The notes: generated from the sequence alone by a model not told the origin. A stretch of 64,000 nucleotides of DNA from Rhodocyclales bacterium (GCA_016183655.1 JACPEH010000019.1:57668-121667); one strand, 5' to 3'. Positions 33,673 through 43,068 are shown, counted from the stretch's first letter. Made by a program: numbers and translations.

Positions 33673-34317
33673 ATGTACAAGAAAACTATCCTGGTGGCCG
33701 TGCTGGCAATGTCGTCGGGCATCGCCTTGGCCGAAGGCAACTGGTATGTCGGCGGCAGCATCGGCCGGGCGTCCGTGGACGGACAGAACGTCGACAAGGA
33801 TGTTGCCGCGCTGCTGCGCGACGATTACGGTGCGACCGCCGTCCATTCGTCCAGCGATGATACCGACACCAGCTACAAGCTGTTTGCCGGCTACAAGTTC
33901 AACAAGAATTTCGCGATCGAAGGCGGTTACGCTGACTTTGGCCGTTTCAAGGCCAGCGCCGGCGGCGTTATCGGCACGCCGGTGGAAATCAAGGGAAAGA
34001 TCGACAGCTACGCTGTCTTCGTCGATGCCGTCGGCAGCCTGCCGCTCAACGACAGCTTCTCCCTGTTCGGCAAGGCAGGGGCGGCATACACCCATACCAA
34101 GCTGAAAGTGAGCGGCAGCTGGGGCGGATTCACGGACAGCATCAGCGAAAGCGACAGCGAAGTCGTGCCCAAGCTCGGCGTCGGCGCCGAATACAACATC
34201 ACCAAGTCAGTTGCCGTACGCGCCGAATACGAGCATTACTTCAATGTCGGAGACAAGAACAACACGGGCGAATCCGACGTCGGCGTCTGGAGCCTCGGCG
34301 TCAAGATGTCGTTCTGA
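33673..34317 (+). CDS. OmpA-like/OmpW-like 8-stranded outer-membrane beta-barrel protein
   Basis: A 214-residue exported protein with signal peptide (cleavage near ALA-EG, residue 21). Alternating amphipathic strands follow, such as NWYVGGSIGRAS, YKLFAGYKFNKNFAIEGGYADFG and AVRAEYEHYFNVG. It ends in VGVWSLGVKMSF, with a terminal Phe as the outer-membrane insertion signal. The ATG at 33673 is preferred over 33661 because it gives the normal MYKK signal start. Function beyond a barrel is unknown. Confidence 0.85.
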   Translation: MYKKTILVAVLAMSSGIALAEGNWYVGGSIGRASVDGQNVDKDVAALLRDDYGATAVHSSSDDTDTSYKLFAGYKFNKNFAIEGGYADFGRFKASAGGVIGTPVEIKGKIDSYAVFVDAVGSLPLNDSFSLFGKAGAAYTHTKLKVSGSWGGFTDSISESDSEVVPKLGVGAEYNITKSVAVRAEYEHYFNVGDKNNTGESDVGVWSLGVKMSF

Positions 34318-34343
34318 CGCCCACCGGAAGTCCCGCAAGGAAA

Positions 34344-34370
34344 AACGGGCGCCGCGATGCGGCGCCCGTT
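34344..34370. terminator. Strong hairpin terminator between the beta-barrel gene and cobQ
   Basis: AACGGGCGCCGC-GAT-GCGGCGCCCGTT is a perfect 12-bp stem with a 3-nt loop. It lies 27 bp after the beta-barrel gene and 18 bp before the cobQ stop, so it can serve both converging transcripts. A-rich sequence on the left supports the minus direction. Confidence 0.8.
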
Positions 34371-34387
34371 GCCTTTGGGAAGACGGA

Positions 34388-35848
34388 CTAGGGCAGAAAA
34401 TCCGTCAATTTCTCCCACCGGAAGGCCTGTTCCACCGCATCCGCCAGCCGGTCGAGGTCGGCCTCGCGCCGCGCGGCGGCGTCGAAGTGCGCGCCGGCGA
34501 CATCGGCGCCAGCCCAGGCGAGCAGCGCGGCGAGCGCCGGCGGCGCGTCAAACAGGCCGTGGCAATAGGTGGCGAGGATGCGGCCGTCGGCCGACTGCAC
34601 GCCGTCGGCATGGCCGTCGAGCTGCGCCGCCGGCGCCGCCAGCGCCGGGCCGCGGGTCACCCCCATGTGGATCTCGTAGCCGTGCACCGCCGGGCTGCCC
34701 GGCAGGTGCAGCGTGCCGCTGACGTTCTTCAGCTGCTTCTCCGCGGCCAGCGTCGTCTCGCAGTCGAGCAGGCCGAGGCCGGGGGCGCTGCCCGGCTGCC
34801 CCTCCAGCCCGAGCGGGTCGTGCAGCTGGCGACCGAGCATCTGGTAGCCGCCGCAGATGCCGACCAGCTTGCCGCCGTAGCGCAGGTGGCGCTGGATCGC
34901 CTCCTCCCAGCCGTGCGCGCGCAGCCAGGCAAGATCGGCCTGCACCGCCTTCGAGCCGGGCAGCACGATCAGGTCGGCAGCGGAGGGCGTTTCGTTCGGG
35001 CCGACGAAGCGGAAATCGACGTCCGGATGGAAGCGCAGCGGGTCGAGGTCGTTGTGGTTGGAGATGCGCGGATAGGCCGGCGCGACCACCTTCAGCTTGG
35101 TCTCGCCCTTGGCCTCGGCGCCGCGCGGCAGCGCATCCTCGGCATCGAGGTAGAGCCCGTGCAGGTAGGGCAGCACGCCGAGCACCGGCTTGCCGGTGCG
35201 CTCTTCCAGCCAGTCGAGGCCGGGTTCGAGCAGCTTGATGTCGCCGCGGAAGCGGTTGATGACGAAACCCTTGACGCGCGCCTGCTCGCTCGCCGACAGC
35301 AGCGCCAGCGTGCCGACCAGGTGGGCGAAGACGCCGCCGCGGTCGATGTCGGCAACGAGGATCACCGGGCAGTCGACCGCCTCGGCGAAACCCATGTTGG
35401 CGATGTCGCGGTCGCGCAGGTTGATCTCGGCCGGGCTGCCGGCGCCCTCGACCAGCACGCACTCGTACTGCGCGCACAGCCGTTCATAGGACTCCAGCAC
35501 CGCCTTCATCGCCCGCGGCTTGTAATCGTGGTAGGCGCGGGCGTCGAGGTCGCTGATCGCCTTGCCGTGGATGATCACCTGCGCCCGCTTGTCGGTATTG
35601 GGCTTCAGCAGCACCGGGTTGAAGTCGGTGTGCGGCGGCAGGCCGGCGGCCAGCGCCTGCAGCGCCTGCGCGCGGCCGATCTCGCCGCCGTCGACGGTGA
35701 CCGCCGAATTCAGCGCCATATTCTGCGGCTTGAATGGCGCGACGCGCACGCCGCGGCGCTTGAGGATGCGGCAGAGCGCGGCAACCAGCGTGCTCTTGCC
35801 GGCATCGGAGGTGCAACCTTGCACCATCAGGGTGGGAGTGGAACACAT
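34388..35848 (-). CDS. cobQ: Cobyric acid synthase
   Basis: A 486-residue ATP-dependent amidotransferase that amidates four carboxyls of adenosylcobyrinic acid a,c-diamide. The N-terminal BioD-like domain has [20 protein letters not shown] and [10 protein letters not shown]. The C-terminal class I GATase domain has [11 protein letters not shown] with the nucleophilic Cys and YEIHMG. The ATG at 35848 matches family N-termini; an extension upstream is dissimilar. It is divergent from cbiB over about 128 bp. Confidence 0.94.
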   Translation of the reverse strand: MCSTPTLMVQGCTSDAGKSTLVAALCRILKRRGVRVAPFKPQNMALNSAVTVDGGEIGRAQALQALAAGLPPHTDFNPVLLKPNTDKRAQVIIHGKAISDLDARAYHDYKPRAMKAVLESYERLCAQYECVLVEGAGSPAEINLRDRDIANMGFAEAVDCPVILVADIDRGGVFAHLVGTLALLSASEQARVKGFVINRFRGDIKLLEPGLDWLEERTGKPVLGVLPYLHGLYLDAEDALPRGAEAKGETKLKVVAPAYPRISNHNDLDPLRFHPDVDFRFVGPNETPSAADLIVLPGSKAVQADLAWLRAHGWEEAIQRHLRYGGKLVGICGGYQMLGRQLHDPLGLEGQPGSAPGLGLLDCETTLAAEKQLKNVSGTLHLPGSPAVHGYEIHMGVTRGPALAAPAAQLDGHADGVQSADGRILATYCHGLFDAPPALAALLAWAGADVAGAHFDAAARREADLDRLADAVEQAFRWEKLTDFLP

Positions 35849-35976
35849 GAGTGAAGCCGTCGAACGAAAGATAAAGGCGGCATTTTCGCACGCCGGGCGC
35901 TTGGCTTCGGCCGTTCTGACGGCGACCGCAGACACGCGGTAAAATCCGCGCCTCGTCCACCCTTCGCCGCCGCATC

Positions 35977-36942
35977 TTGTCCCTCCCCCCCCCCCTGCTG
36001 CTGCCGTTGTTCGCCATGGCCGGCGCCACCCTCGACCGACTGCTCGGCGAGCCGAAGCGCTGGCATCCGCTGGTCGGCTTCGGCCGCATCGCCGGCCGCG
36101 TCGAACAGGTCCTGAATCGACCCCAGGACGGTCCCGGCGGCTCGCGGCTCGCCGGCCTGCTGGCGTGGAGCCTGGTCGTGCTGCCGCCGGTGCTGCTCGC
36201 CGGCTTCCTGTGCACGCTGCCCTTCGGCTGGCTGCTGCACCCGCTGCTGTTGTGCTTCGCGCTCGGCGGCCGGGCGCTGGAGGAACACGGCGAGCGCGTC
36301 GCCGACGACCTGGCGGCCGGCGACCTCGCCGCGGCGCGCGAGCACGTCGGCTGGATGGTCTCGCGCGACACCTCTGCGCTCGATGCCGAGGGCGTGTCCA
36401 AGGCCGCCGTCGAGTCGCTGCTGGAGAACGGCAACGACGCGGTGTTCGGCGCGCTGTTCTGGTTCTTCCTGCTCGGCGGCCCGGGCGCGCTGCTGTTCCG
36501 GCTGGCGAACACGCTCGATGCGATGTGGGGCTACCGCAACGACCGCTTCCTCGCCTTCGGCGCCGCCGCCGCGCGCCTCGACGACGCCCTCAACTACCTG
36601 CCGGCGCGGCTGACCGCGCTCTCCTATGCGCTGTTCGGCGCCACCGCCCGCGCGCTCGCCTGCTGGCGCGAACAGGCGCCGCAGTGGGACAGCCCGAACG
36701 CCGGCCCGGTGATGGCCGCCGGCGCCGGTGCGCTGCAGGTCTCGCTCGGCGGCCCGGCGATCTACCACGGCCGGCTCGAAGTGCGGCCGCGCCTCGGCGA
36801 AGGCCGCCCGCCGCAGGCGGCGGACATCCACCGCGCGCTGGCGCTGGTGCGCTACAGCCTGCGCCTGTGGCTGCTGCTGGCGCTGCTGCTCGGGCTCGCC
36901 GTCGCGCTCGTCGCCCCCCTCGCCGGAGGCGCCCATGCTTGA
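35977..36942 (+). CDS. cbiB: Adenosylcobinamide-phosphate synthase (CbiB/CobD membrane protein)
   Basis: A 321-residue membrane protein that attaches (R)-1-aminopropan-2-ol phosphate to adenosylcobyric acid. [54 protein letters not shown] and [11 protein letters not shown] are conserved. The start is probably TTG at 35977, since an ATG at 36016 would remove part of the first hydrophobic segment. A run of about ten C residues follows the TTG, which may cause slippage or sequencing error. The end overlaps the next gene by 8 bp. The symbol cobD is used for this enzyme in Pseudomonas nomenclature. Confidence 0.9.
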   Translation: MSLPPPLLLPLFAMAGATLDRLLGEPKRWHPLVGFGRIAGRVEQVLNRPQDGPGGSRLAGLLAWSLVVLPPVLLAGFLCTLPFGWLLHPLLLCFALGGRALEEHGERVADDLAAGDLAAAREHVGWMVSRDTSALDAEGVSKAAVESLLENGNDAVFGALFWFFLLGGPGALLFRLANTLDAMWGYRNDRFLAFGAAAARLDDALNYLPARLTALSYALFGATARALACWREQAPQWDSPNAGPVMAAGAGALQVSLGGPAIYHGRLEVRPRLGEGRPPQAADIHRALALVRYSLRLWLLLALLLGLAVALVAPLAGGAHA

Positions 36943-37948
36943 GCACGGCGGCCGCCTGCGGCTGGCCGCCGCGCAGTGGGGCATCCCACTCGCCGACTGG
37001 GTCGACCTGTCCACCGGCATCAACCCGCAGGGCTGGCCGGTGCCGCCGCTGCCCGCCGACTGCTGGCGGCGGCTGCCGGAAGACCACGACGGCCTGGAAG
37101 CAACCGCCGCCGCCTATTACGGCAACGCCAACCTGCTGTCGCTGGCCGGCTCGCAGGCGGCGATCCAGTGCCTGCCGACGCTGCTGCCGCGCGCCGCAGT
37201 GGCGATGCTGACGCCGCTCTACGCCGAGCACCCGCACGCCTGGGAGCGCGCCGGCCACCGGCTGCGCCGGCTGCAGAACGCGCCGCTGGCGCGCGCGCTG
37301 GCGGCGGCGACGCCGAACGTGCTGCTGTGCAACCCGAACAATCCGACGGCCCGCGCCTTCGACCGCGACGAGCTGCTCGACGCCGCCGCCCAGCTGAAGA
37401 AGCGCGGCGGCTCGCTGATCGTCGACGAGGCCTTCGCCGACGCCGATCCGGACCACTGCGTGACGCCGTATGCCGGCACCGACGCGGCGCCGAACCTGAT
37501 CGTGCTGCGCTCGCTCGGCAAGTTCTTCGGGCTCGCCGGCGCCCGCGTCGGCTTCCTCTTCGCCCGCCGCGAGCTGCTCGCGCGCCTCGCCGAGCAGCTC
37601 GGCCCGTGGGCGGTCAGCGGCCCGTCGCGCGCCGTGGCGCAGGGCGCGCTCGCCGACCGCGCCTGGCAGGCGGCGATGCGCGTGCAGCTGGCCGCCGACA
37701 GCGAGCGCCTGCGCGCGCTGCTGGCGCCGCTCGCCGCGGACGGCGACGAAAGCACGCGCCCCCGCGCCAACCCGCTCTTCTGCTGGCTGCCGTACGGGCA
37801 GGCGCCGGCGCTGCACGATTTCCTCGCCGCGCACGGCATCCTCGTCCGGCTGTTCCCCGACCTCCCCGGCCTGCGCTTCGGCCTGCCGGGTAACGAATCC
37901 GAGTGGCAGCGCCTGGCCGCCGCCCTCACCGACTGGAGCACGCGATGA
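36935..37948 (+). CDS. L-threonine-O-3-phosphate decarboxylase (PLP aminotransferase fold)
   Basis: A 337-residue fold-type I PLP enzyme producing (R)-1-aminopropan-2-ol phosphate for the cobalamin side chain (Salmonella CobD, Pseudomonas CobC). [27 protein letters not shown] and [17 protein letters not shown] with the PLP Lys are diagnostic. It overlaps cbiB by 8 bp upstream, its substrate-consuming partner, and btuF by 4 bp downstream (ATGA). Confidence 0.92.
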   Translation: MLEHGGRLRLAAAQWGIPLADWVDLSTGINPQGWPVPPLPADCWRRLPEDHDGLEATAAAYYGNANLLSLAGSQAAIQCLPTLLPRAAVAMLTPLYAEHPHAWERAGHRLRRLQNAPLARALAAATPNVLLCNPNNPTARAFDRDELLDAAAQLKKRGGSLIVDEAFADADPDHCVTPYAGTDAAPNLIVLRSLGKFFGLAGARVGFLFARRELLARLAEQLGPWAVSGPSRAVAQGALADRAWQAAMRVQLAADSERLRALLAPLAADGDESTRPRANPLFCWLPYGQAPALHDFLAAHGILVRLFPDLPGLRFGLPGNESEWQRLAAALTDWSTR

Positions 37949-38844
37949 CCTCTCCCACGGCCGCCCTGCGGACCCTCGCCGCCTGCGCAGGATTGGCGTT
38001 CTGCGCCGCCGCGCACGCCGACGTCAGCGTGCGCGACGATCTCGGCAACACGGTGAAGCTGGCCAGGCCGGCGCAGCGCATCGTCAGCCTCGCCCCGCAC
38101 ATGACCGAGACGCTATTCGCCGCCGGCGCCGGCGCGCAGGTCGTCGGCACCGTCGACTACAGCGACTACCCGGAAGCGGCGAGGAAGATCACCCGCGTCG
38201 GCGGCTACTCGCGGCTCGACCTGGAAGCGATCGCCGCGATGAAGCCGGACCTCGTCGTCGGCTGGCAGAGCGGCAACGCCGCCGCCCACATCGAGAAGCT
38301 GAAGGGCCTCGGCTACCCGCTCTACATCTCGCAGCCGAACCGCATCGAGGACGTCGCCAGCGAGATCGAACGCCTCGGCACGCTCGCCGGCACCGGCGCC
38401 ACCGCCGCCGCCGAAGCCCGGCGCTTCCGCGAACGCCTCGCCGGCCTGCGCGCGCAGTACTCGGGCAAGGCGACGGTGCGCACCTTCTACCAGATCTGGA
38501 AGCAGCCGCTGATGACCGTCGGCAAGAACCAGATCATCTCCGACGCGATCCGGCTGTGCAGCGGCGAGAACGTCTTCGGCACGCTCGAACAGATGGCGCC
38601 GACGGTGACCGTGGAAGCGGTGATCGCCGCCAACCCGGAGACGATCGTCGCCAGCGGCATGGGCGACTCGCGCCCGGAATGGCTGGACGACTGGAAGAAG
38701 TGGACGGGCATCGACGCGGTGAAGCGCGACAACCTGTTCTTCGTGCCGCCGGAGCTGATCCAGCGGCATACGCCAAGGCTGCTCGAAGGCACCGAGCGCC
38801 TGTGCCAGCACCTGGAAACGGTGCGGGAGCGGCGGCGGAAGTAG
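37945..38844 (+). CDS. btuF: Periplasmic cobalamin/corrinoid-binding protein (BtuF-like)
   Basis: A 299-residue periplasmic binding protein with signal peptide (cleavage near AHA-DV, residue 26). DDLGNTVKLARPAQRIVSLAPHMTETLFAAGAG, VGTVDYSDYPEAARKI, and SRLDLEAIAAMKPDLVVGW are typical of class III binding proteins for B12. Translational coupling with cobalamin genes supports corrinoid as ligand; heme or siderophore is less likely. No btuCD genes are in the window. A remnant gene follows on the other strand. Confidence 0.86.
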   Translation: MTSPTAALRTLAACAGLAFCAAAHADVSVRDDLGNTVKLARPAQRIVSLAPHMTETLFAAGAGAQVVGTVDYSDYPEAARKITRVGGYSRLDLEAIAAMKPDLVVGWQSGNAAAHIEKLKGLGYPLYISQPNRIEDVASEIERLGTLAGTGATAAAEARRFRERLAGLRAQYSGKATVRTFYQIWKQPLMTVGKNQIISDAIRLCSGENVFGTLEQMAPTVTVEAVIAANPETIVASGMGDSRPEWLDDWKKWTGIDAVKRDNLFFVPPELIQRHTPRLLEGTERLCQHLETVRERRRK

Positions 38845-39058
38845 GCCCCCTCGATGGCGCTCAGCAGCAGGCTGGCGAATGACTCCCGGCGTTCCGGCGG
38901 CAGCGCCGGGAAGTGCTGCGCGACGGCCTCCCGCGACGCCTCGTCGGCGGCATCGAGATCCAGGCAGACCGCGCCGGCGGCGCAGCTGCGCAGGAAATCC
39001 CCCTCCTCGACGCGCCCGGCAAACGCGGCGAAGAGCGCGCGGAACGTTGCTGGACAGC
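38845..39058 (-). pseudogene. TetR-family C-terminal remnant
   Basis: On the minus strand one frame reads FRALFAAFAGRVEEG, SCAAGAVCLDLDAADEAS and ERRESFASLLLSAIEGAYF, which matches the ligand-binding C-terminal half of TetR-type regulators. No HTH half, start or proper end is present, and the frame runs into btuF antisense. It looks like a decayed regulator. Boundaries are approximate. Confidence 0.6.
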
Positions 39059-39127
39059 GAACGGAGATTGAAGGGCTTTGGCACGCCGGCGACGCTACGG
39101 CATCCGTCGTCGCCGACCCGGTCCTGC

Positions 39128-39970
39128 CTACCCGCCATCCGCCGCGCGCTTAGCTTCGGCCACCCCTCGCGACAGGGCGCGGGACAGCGCCGACGCGCTC
39201 GCATAGCCGGCATCGCGGGCGGCCGCCTTCAATCCCTTCCCCGACTGAACCGCGCGCTGCGCAATCGCCAGCCGGATGGCCGACAGATACTTTCCGGGTG
39301 GTCGATTCATCACCGAGCGGAAGGTCGTCGCGAACGAGGTGCGGGACATGCCTGCCGCCTCGGCCAGTCGCTCCAGCGTCCAGTCGGCCTGGGGCGCGGC
39401 GTGCATGGCCACCAGCGCGCGGGCGATCCGGGGATCGGACAGGCCGCTGAGCAGCCCCGCCGGATGACTCGGGTGCGCGATCAGCTGCCGCAGCAGGCCG
39501 ATGAACAGAATGTCGCCGGCCCGGTCGAGCAGCGCCGGATGTCCGCAGCGCGGCGCCAGCAGCTCGTCGGCGATCAGCTCGATGACATGGCGCAACGACG
39601 ACTCGGCGCCGGCCAACGCTACCACCCGCGGCTCGGCGAATTCGCTGAGCAGCAGGTCGGCTACCGGCCCGTCGAGATACGCCTTGGCGCACAACAGGTG
39701 GCGGCAGCCGTCGACCGTCGGCGCTTCGAGTGCATGCGCGATGTCGGCACGGCAAACCACAATGCAGGGCGCCGCCACCACGACGCTGTCCGCGTCGCGG
39801 ATGTGCAGGCGCACCTGGCCCTGCGCCAGCAGGTGCAGATACAGGAAGCGGCCGCCGGCGGCGTCGATGCGGAGCTTCCCGGCGCCGGGCTGCGGCAGGG
39901 AAACCTCGACGCGCGGCGCCAGTCCTGCCAGCAGCGCGGACAGGCGATCCAAGCGAGGCGGCGGGGTCAT
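39128..39970 (-). CDS. AraC-family transcriptional regulator
   Basis: A 280-residue regulator with an N-terminal cupin-type ligand domain (ALLAGLAPRVEVSLPQPG, FLYLHLLAQGQVRLHI) and a C-terminal double HTH (WTLERLAEAAGMSRTSFATTFRSVMNRPPGKYLSAIRLAIAQR). It is divergent from a peroxiredoxin-like gene. A 27-bp inverted repeat between them is a plausible operator. The inducer is unknown. Confidence 0.9.
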   Translation of the reverse strand: MTPPPRLDRLSALLAGLAPRVEVSLPQPGAGKLRIDAAGGRFLYLHLLAQGQVRLHIRDADSVVVAAPCIVVCRADIAHALEAPTVDGCRHLLCAKAYLDGPVADLLLSEFAEPRVVALAGAESSLRHVIELIADELLAPRCGHPALLDRAGDILFIGLLRQLIAHPSHPAGLLSGLSDPRIARALVAMHAAPQADWTLERLAEAAGMSRTSFATTFRSVMNRPPGKYLSAIRLAIAQRAVQSGKGLKAAARDAGYASASALSRALSRGVAEAKRAADGG

Positions 39971-39992
39971 TCCGCACGCTCGGCAACGATAA

Positions 39993-40019
39993 TTGAACTT
40001 TTCATCACCCGAAGTTCAA
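39993..40019. promoter_or_regulatory. Inverted repeat in the AraC/peroxiredoxin divergent region
   Basis: TTGAACTT (39993-40000) and AAGTTCAA (40012-40019) form a perfect 8-bp inverted repeat with an 11-bp spacer, 22 bp upstream of the araC-type gene and 103 bp before the peroxiredoxin start. Arm spacing of about two helical turns suits a dimeric regulator. Confidence 0.5.
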
Positions 40020-40122
40020 CACAATGAATTCCGTCGAGCAAGCCGGCCGTGACGCCGATGGCCTGCATCGCCCGACTTCCCGGCAGCCGGCAGCATGCCG
40101 CCCCAACTTGAAAGGATCACCG

Positions 40123-40671
40123 ATGAACGCGAGCGCCTTGATGCCCCGACACCCCGTTCCCGCCCTCAACGTGCCGCTGACTAGCGGCGGCCGCTTCGTG
40201 CTCGGCAGCGCGCCCGGAGACCGCTTCGACCTCATCGTCTTCTATCGCGGCCTGCATGCCCCGATCTGCGCCAAGTACCTGCAGGAACTCGAACGTCTGA
40301 CGCCCGAGTTCGCCAAGCGCGGCGTGCAGGTCGTCGCGGTGAGCAGCGACAGCGAGGAGCGAGGGCGCGCCATGGCCGACAAGGTCAAGGCTGGCGCCAT
40401 GAAGGTGGGTTTCGGCCTGAGCCTCCGGAGCGCCCGCCAATGGGGGCTGTATCTCAGCGCCTCGCACGGGAAGAGCTCGATCGGGATCGAGGAGCCGGCG
40501 CTGTTCAGCGAGCCGGGCGTGTTCCTCGTCCGGCCGGACGGCACCCTGTACTGCGGCGCGGTGCAGACGATGCCGTTTGCCCGCCCGCCGTTGCAGGATC
40601 TGTTGGCCATGATCGATTTCGCGATCGCCCACGACTACCCGGCGCGCGGGGAATACGCCGGCGAAATCTGA
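40123..40671 (+). CDS. AhpC/TSA-type peroxiredoxin-like protein
   Basis: A 182-residue thioredoxin-fold protein. FDLIVFYRGLHAPICAKYLQELERL and VVAVSSDSEERGRAMADKV fit the peroxiredoxin-like subfamily, which normally has CPxC at this loop. Here the first Cys is Ala46 and only Cys49 is kept, so classic peroxidatic chemistry is doubtful. The ATG at 40123 follows AAAGGA. An in-frame ATG at 40024 is less likely. It is divergent from an AraC regulator. Confidence 0.78.
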   Translation: MNASALMPRHPVPALNVPLTSGGRFVLGSAPGDRFDLIVFYRGLHAPICAKYLQELERLTPEFAKRGVQVVAVSSDSEERGRAMADKVKAGAMKVGFGLSLRSARQWGLYLSASHGKSSIGIEEPALFSEPGVFLVRPDGTLYCGAVQTMPFARPPLQDLLAMIDFAIAHDYPARGEYAGEI

Positions 40672-40791
40672 CCGGGCGCGACCGGTTTGATGGCTGGCGT
40701 TGCTGCGCTGCCAGCCGGGGCAGCCGGGGCGACCCGGCCGTCGGCGAATCGGGTTAGATTGAGCGCTGTTGATAGCAGCGCGGGTGGCGTC

Positions 40792-41394
40792 ATGAAGCTT
40801 CGATCGATTACGGCCGGCCTGGGCAGCGCGGCCATCGTTGGCGGCATCGCGGCATGCGGCCATTTCGTGACCTACGCCGAGCACGATTTGCCGGATGCGG
40901 AAATCGCCAGCGTCGCTTGCTACTCCCGGTATTACTTCGTCTACATCGAAAGCTGCCGGATCCAGGCGATCGACGGTTTGCGCCCCGAGCTCTCCGAAAT
41001 GTTCGGCAACACCAGCAAGATGCTTCCCGGCAGCCACTGGGTCGAAGTCGCCTTCGAAAGCTATTTCGGCGACGGCGGCGGGGTTACCGATGTTTGCGCG
41101 TTCGACATCGAGCTGCGACCGGGAGCGGCTTATCGGATCCAGGCGCACAGCCTGAAGACCGCCATCGGGCATCTGGCCAAGCATGGCCACCAGGGCTTCT
41201 ATGGCGGATCGATCGAACTGGCAATGGAAGCGCCGGCTCACGCGCAGGAAATCCGCCAGATTCCGGTGACGTGCAGCTTTGCCGGCGGAAGCATGTGCCG
41301 CAAGGATGCCGATTGCGTTCCCCATCCCGATATCCGATGTTTCCCGCAGGAAGGCTTCCTTTTCGGCGCCTGCCGGTTTATCGACGCTCGCTGA
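40792..41394 (+). CDS. Cys-rich lipoprotein of unknown function
   Basis: A 200-residue protein that I do not recognise. The signal peptide ends in IAAC with lipidated Cys22. The middle has VACYSRYYFVYIESCRIQ and a beta-rich region with SHWVEVAFESYFGDGG. The C-terminus has five Cys in about 35 residues (spacing C-x7-C-x5-C-x7-C-x10-C), suggesting disulfides in the periplasm. The ATG at 40792 is chosen for the lipobox; an upstream start at 40687 gives no signal. Confidence 0.65.
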   Translation: MKLRSITAGLGSAAIVGGIAACGHFVTYAEHDLPDAEIASVACYSRYYFVYIESCRIQAIDGLRPELSEMFGNTSKMLPGSHWVEVAFESYFGDGGGVTDVCAFDIELRPGAAYRIQAHSLKTAIGHLAKHGHQGFYGGSIELAMEAPAHAQEIRQIPVTCSFAGGSMCRKDADCVPHPDIRCFPQEGFLFGACRFIDAR

Positions 41395-41508
41395 GACACG
41401 CGACACGACGGGATGTCGCTGCGCGGTGCGCAGGCTTCAACAAGCGTGGCCCGCCCCCGACCCTTCGCGCCGCATCGAGGGCAGCAGGCCGCTCACCTTC
41501 CTGCCCGC

Positions 41509-42138
41509 TCATTTTTCAGCCAGCCTGGCCTCCAGTTCGGCAGCGAATTTCCGGAGCGCGTCGCGCAGTGCCAGCGCCAACGACTCGGCATACGACTCCC
41601 CGGTGGCGGCCATCGCCAGACCTGCCGACCCTTCGCCGGCATAATGCTTGGTCAGCAAATCGCGATTGCCTCTGTTCACCTTCGTGAGCAGGGAAACCTG
41701 ACCGGTGTAGGACATGTACATGTCGCAGAAAACGTTCAGGACATCCCCGGAAACCAGAATCGAGTCCGGATCATTCGCATCGGCAGCGCTTCCCCGCACC
41801 ACCGTATAGCCGTTGGAACGCAACTCCGTTCCAACCGCCTCGGTCACCCAGTCCGCGACGTTGTTGGTCGGCACGACATCGGCAGTGCGCATGCCGAATC
41901 CGTTACGCACCGTGCCAACCACCGTCTTGTCGGTACGCTCGTCGCGGAAACTTGCCAGAACCACCTTCGTGCGCTTCGTCGCCACCGTGGGCGAACGTGG
42001 CGCCGCTACGGCGTCGCTCGAAGCGGCGGACGGGGGATAGACCAGTGTCGGCTGCCGAGTGCCGAACGCACACCCCGACAAGGCTGCCACCGTGAGCAGG
42101 CATAAACCCGCTCCCACCAGACGTTTGACGCAAGTCAT
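41509..42138 (-). CDS. YajG-like outer-membrane lipoprotein
   Basis: A 209-residue lipoprotein with lipobox LSGC and Cys23. The mature part KVVLASFRDERTDKTVVGTVRNGFGM, WVTEAVGTELRSNGYTVV and ILVSGDVLNVFCDMY resembles the YajG fold (PF03923-like). Such proteins are of unknown function in the envelope. It is next to a LysR gene transcribed in the same direction with a 36-bp gap. The assignment is by general pattern. Confidence 0.65.
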   Translation of the reverse strand: MTCVKRLVGAGLCLLTVAALSGCAFGTRQPTLVYPPSAASSDAVAAPRSPTVATKRTKVVLASFRDERTDKTVVGTVRNGFGMRTADVVPTNNVADWVTEAVGTELRSNGYTVVRGSAADANDPDSILVSGDVLNVFCDMYMSYTGQVSLLTKVNRGNRDLLTKHYAGEGSAGLAMAATGESYAESLALALRDALRKFAAELEARLAEK

Positions 42139-42174
42139 TTTCCCCTCGCTGCAATCACCGAATTGCCTGGCATA

Positions 42175-43068
42175 TTACCCCGCCAGATATTCCTCCAGAA
42201 ACTCCACACAGACCCGCAACCGCCCCGACGCCGACAAGCGCGACGGATACACCGCCCACACGTCCACCCGCTGCGCGTATTGCGGCAGCACGCGCACCAG
42301 GTCGCCGCGCTCCAGGCTGGGGCCGACGTCCCAGATCGAGCGCAGGATGATGCCGTGGCCGTCGATGGCCCACTGGTGCACGATCTCGCCGTTGCTCGCC
42401 GACAGCGGACCGCTGACCTTCACCGTTTCCTCTCCCTGCGGTCCGTGCAGCATCCACCGGCCGAAATCCTGGTAGCGCTCGCGGATCAGGATGCAGCGGT
42501 GCTGCGCGAGGTCGGCGAGGCGCTTCGGCTTGCCGTGCTTCCGCAGGTAGCCCGGCGCCGCGCACAGCACGCGCTCGTTGGCGGCCAGCCGGCGCGAGAT
42601 CAGGTAGGGCTCGTGCGCCTCGCCGAAGCGGATGTCGAGGTGGAAACCCTCGTCGATCAGGTCCACCGGCCGGTCGAGCAGTTCGAGCTGGATTTCGAGC
42701 GCCGGGTAGCGCCGGGCCAACGCGGAGAGCGCCGGCCCGACGCGGATGCGGCCGAAACCGGCGCTGGTGCAGATGCGCAAGAGGCCGGCGGGTTCGCTGC
42801 GCGTCTGCGAGACGGCGTCGGCGAGCTGGTCGACGTCGTCGAGGATGCGCTGCGCCCATTGCAGCACCGTCTCGCCCGGTTCGGTCAGCGCGACGCTGCG
42901 CGTCGTCCGGTGCAGCAGCGTCGTTGCCAGCGTCGCTTCGAGCACGGCGATGCGCTTGCTGACGACGGCGTTGGAGACGCCCAGTTCGCGTGCGGTGGCG
43001 GCGAAGCTGCGGTTGCGGGCGACGGCGCAGAACAGGCGGAGGTCGTCGAGCTGCGGTGTATTTTTCAC
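42175..43068 (-). CDS. LysR-family regulator, DmlR-like
   Basis: A 297-residue LysR regulator. The HTH is LRLFCAVARNRSFAATARELGVSNAVVSKRIAVLE; the co-inducer domain contains GFGRIRVGPALSALARRYPALEIQL and RFGEAHEPYLISRRL. Its start is GTG at 43068, overlapping a palindromic T-N11-A site. It is divergent from a D-malate/tartrate dehydrogenase gene, the arrangement of dmlR-dmlA in E. coli, so D-malate or tartrate induction is likely. Confidence 0.86.
   Translation of the reverse strand: MKNTPQLDDLRLFCAVARNRSFAATARELGVSNAVVSKRIAVLEATLATTLLHRTTRSVALTEPGETVLQWAQRILDDVDQLADAVSQTRSEPAGLLRICTSAGFGRIRVGPALSALARRYPALEIQLELLDRPVDLIDEGFHLDIRFGEAHEPYLISRRLAANERVLCAAPGYLRKHGKPKRLADLAQHRCILIRERYQDFGRWMLHGPQGEETVKVSGPLSASNGEIVHQWAIDGHGIILRSIWDVGPSLERGDLVRVLPQYAQRVDVWAVYPSRLSASGRLRVCVEFLEEYLAG

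Noticed and set aside
37903..37944. Extended start for btuF
   Set aside because: The upstream extension lies in the decarboxylase gene and would bury the signal peptide. The ATGA overlap at 37945 is the natural start.
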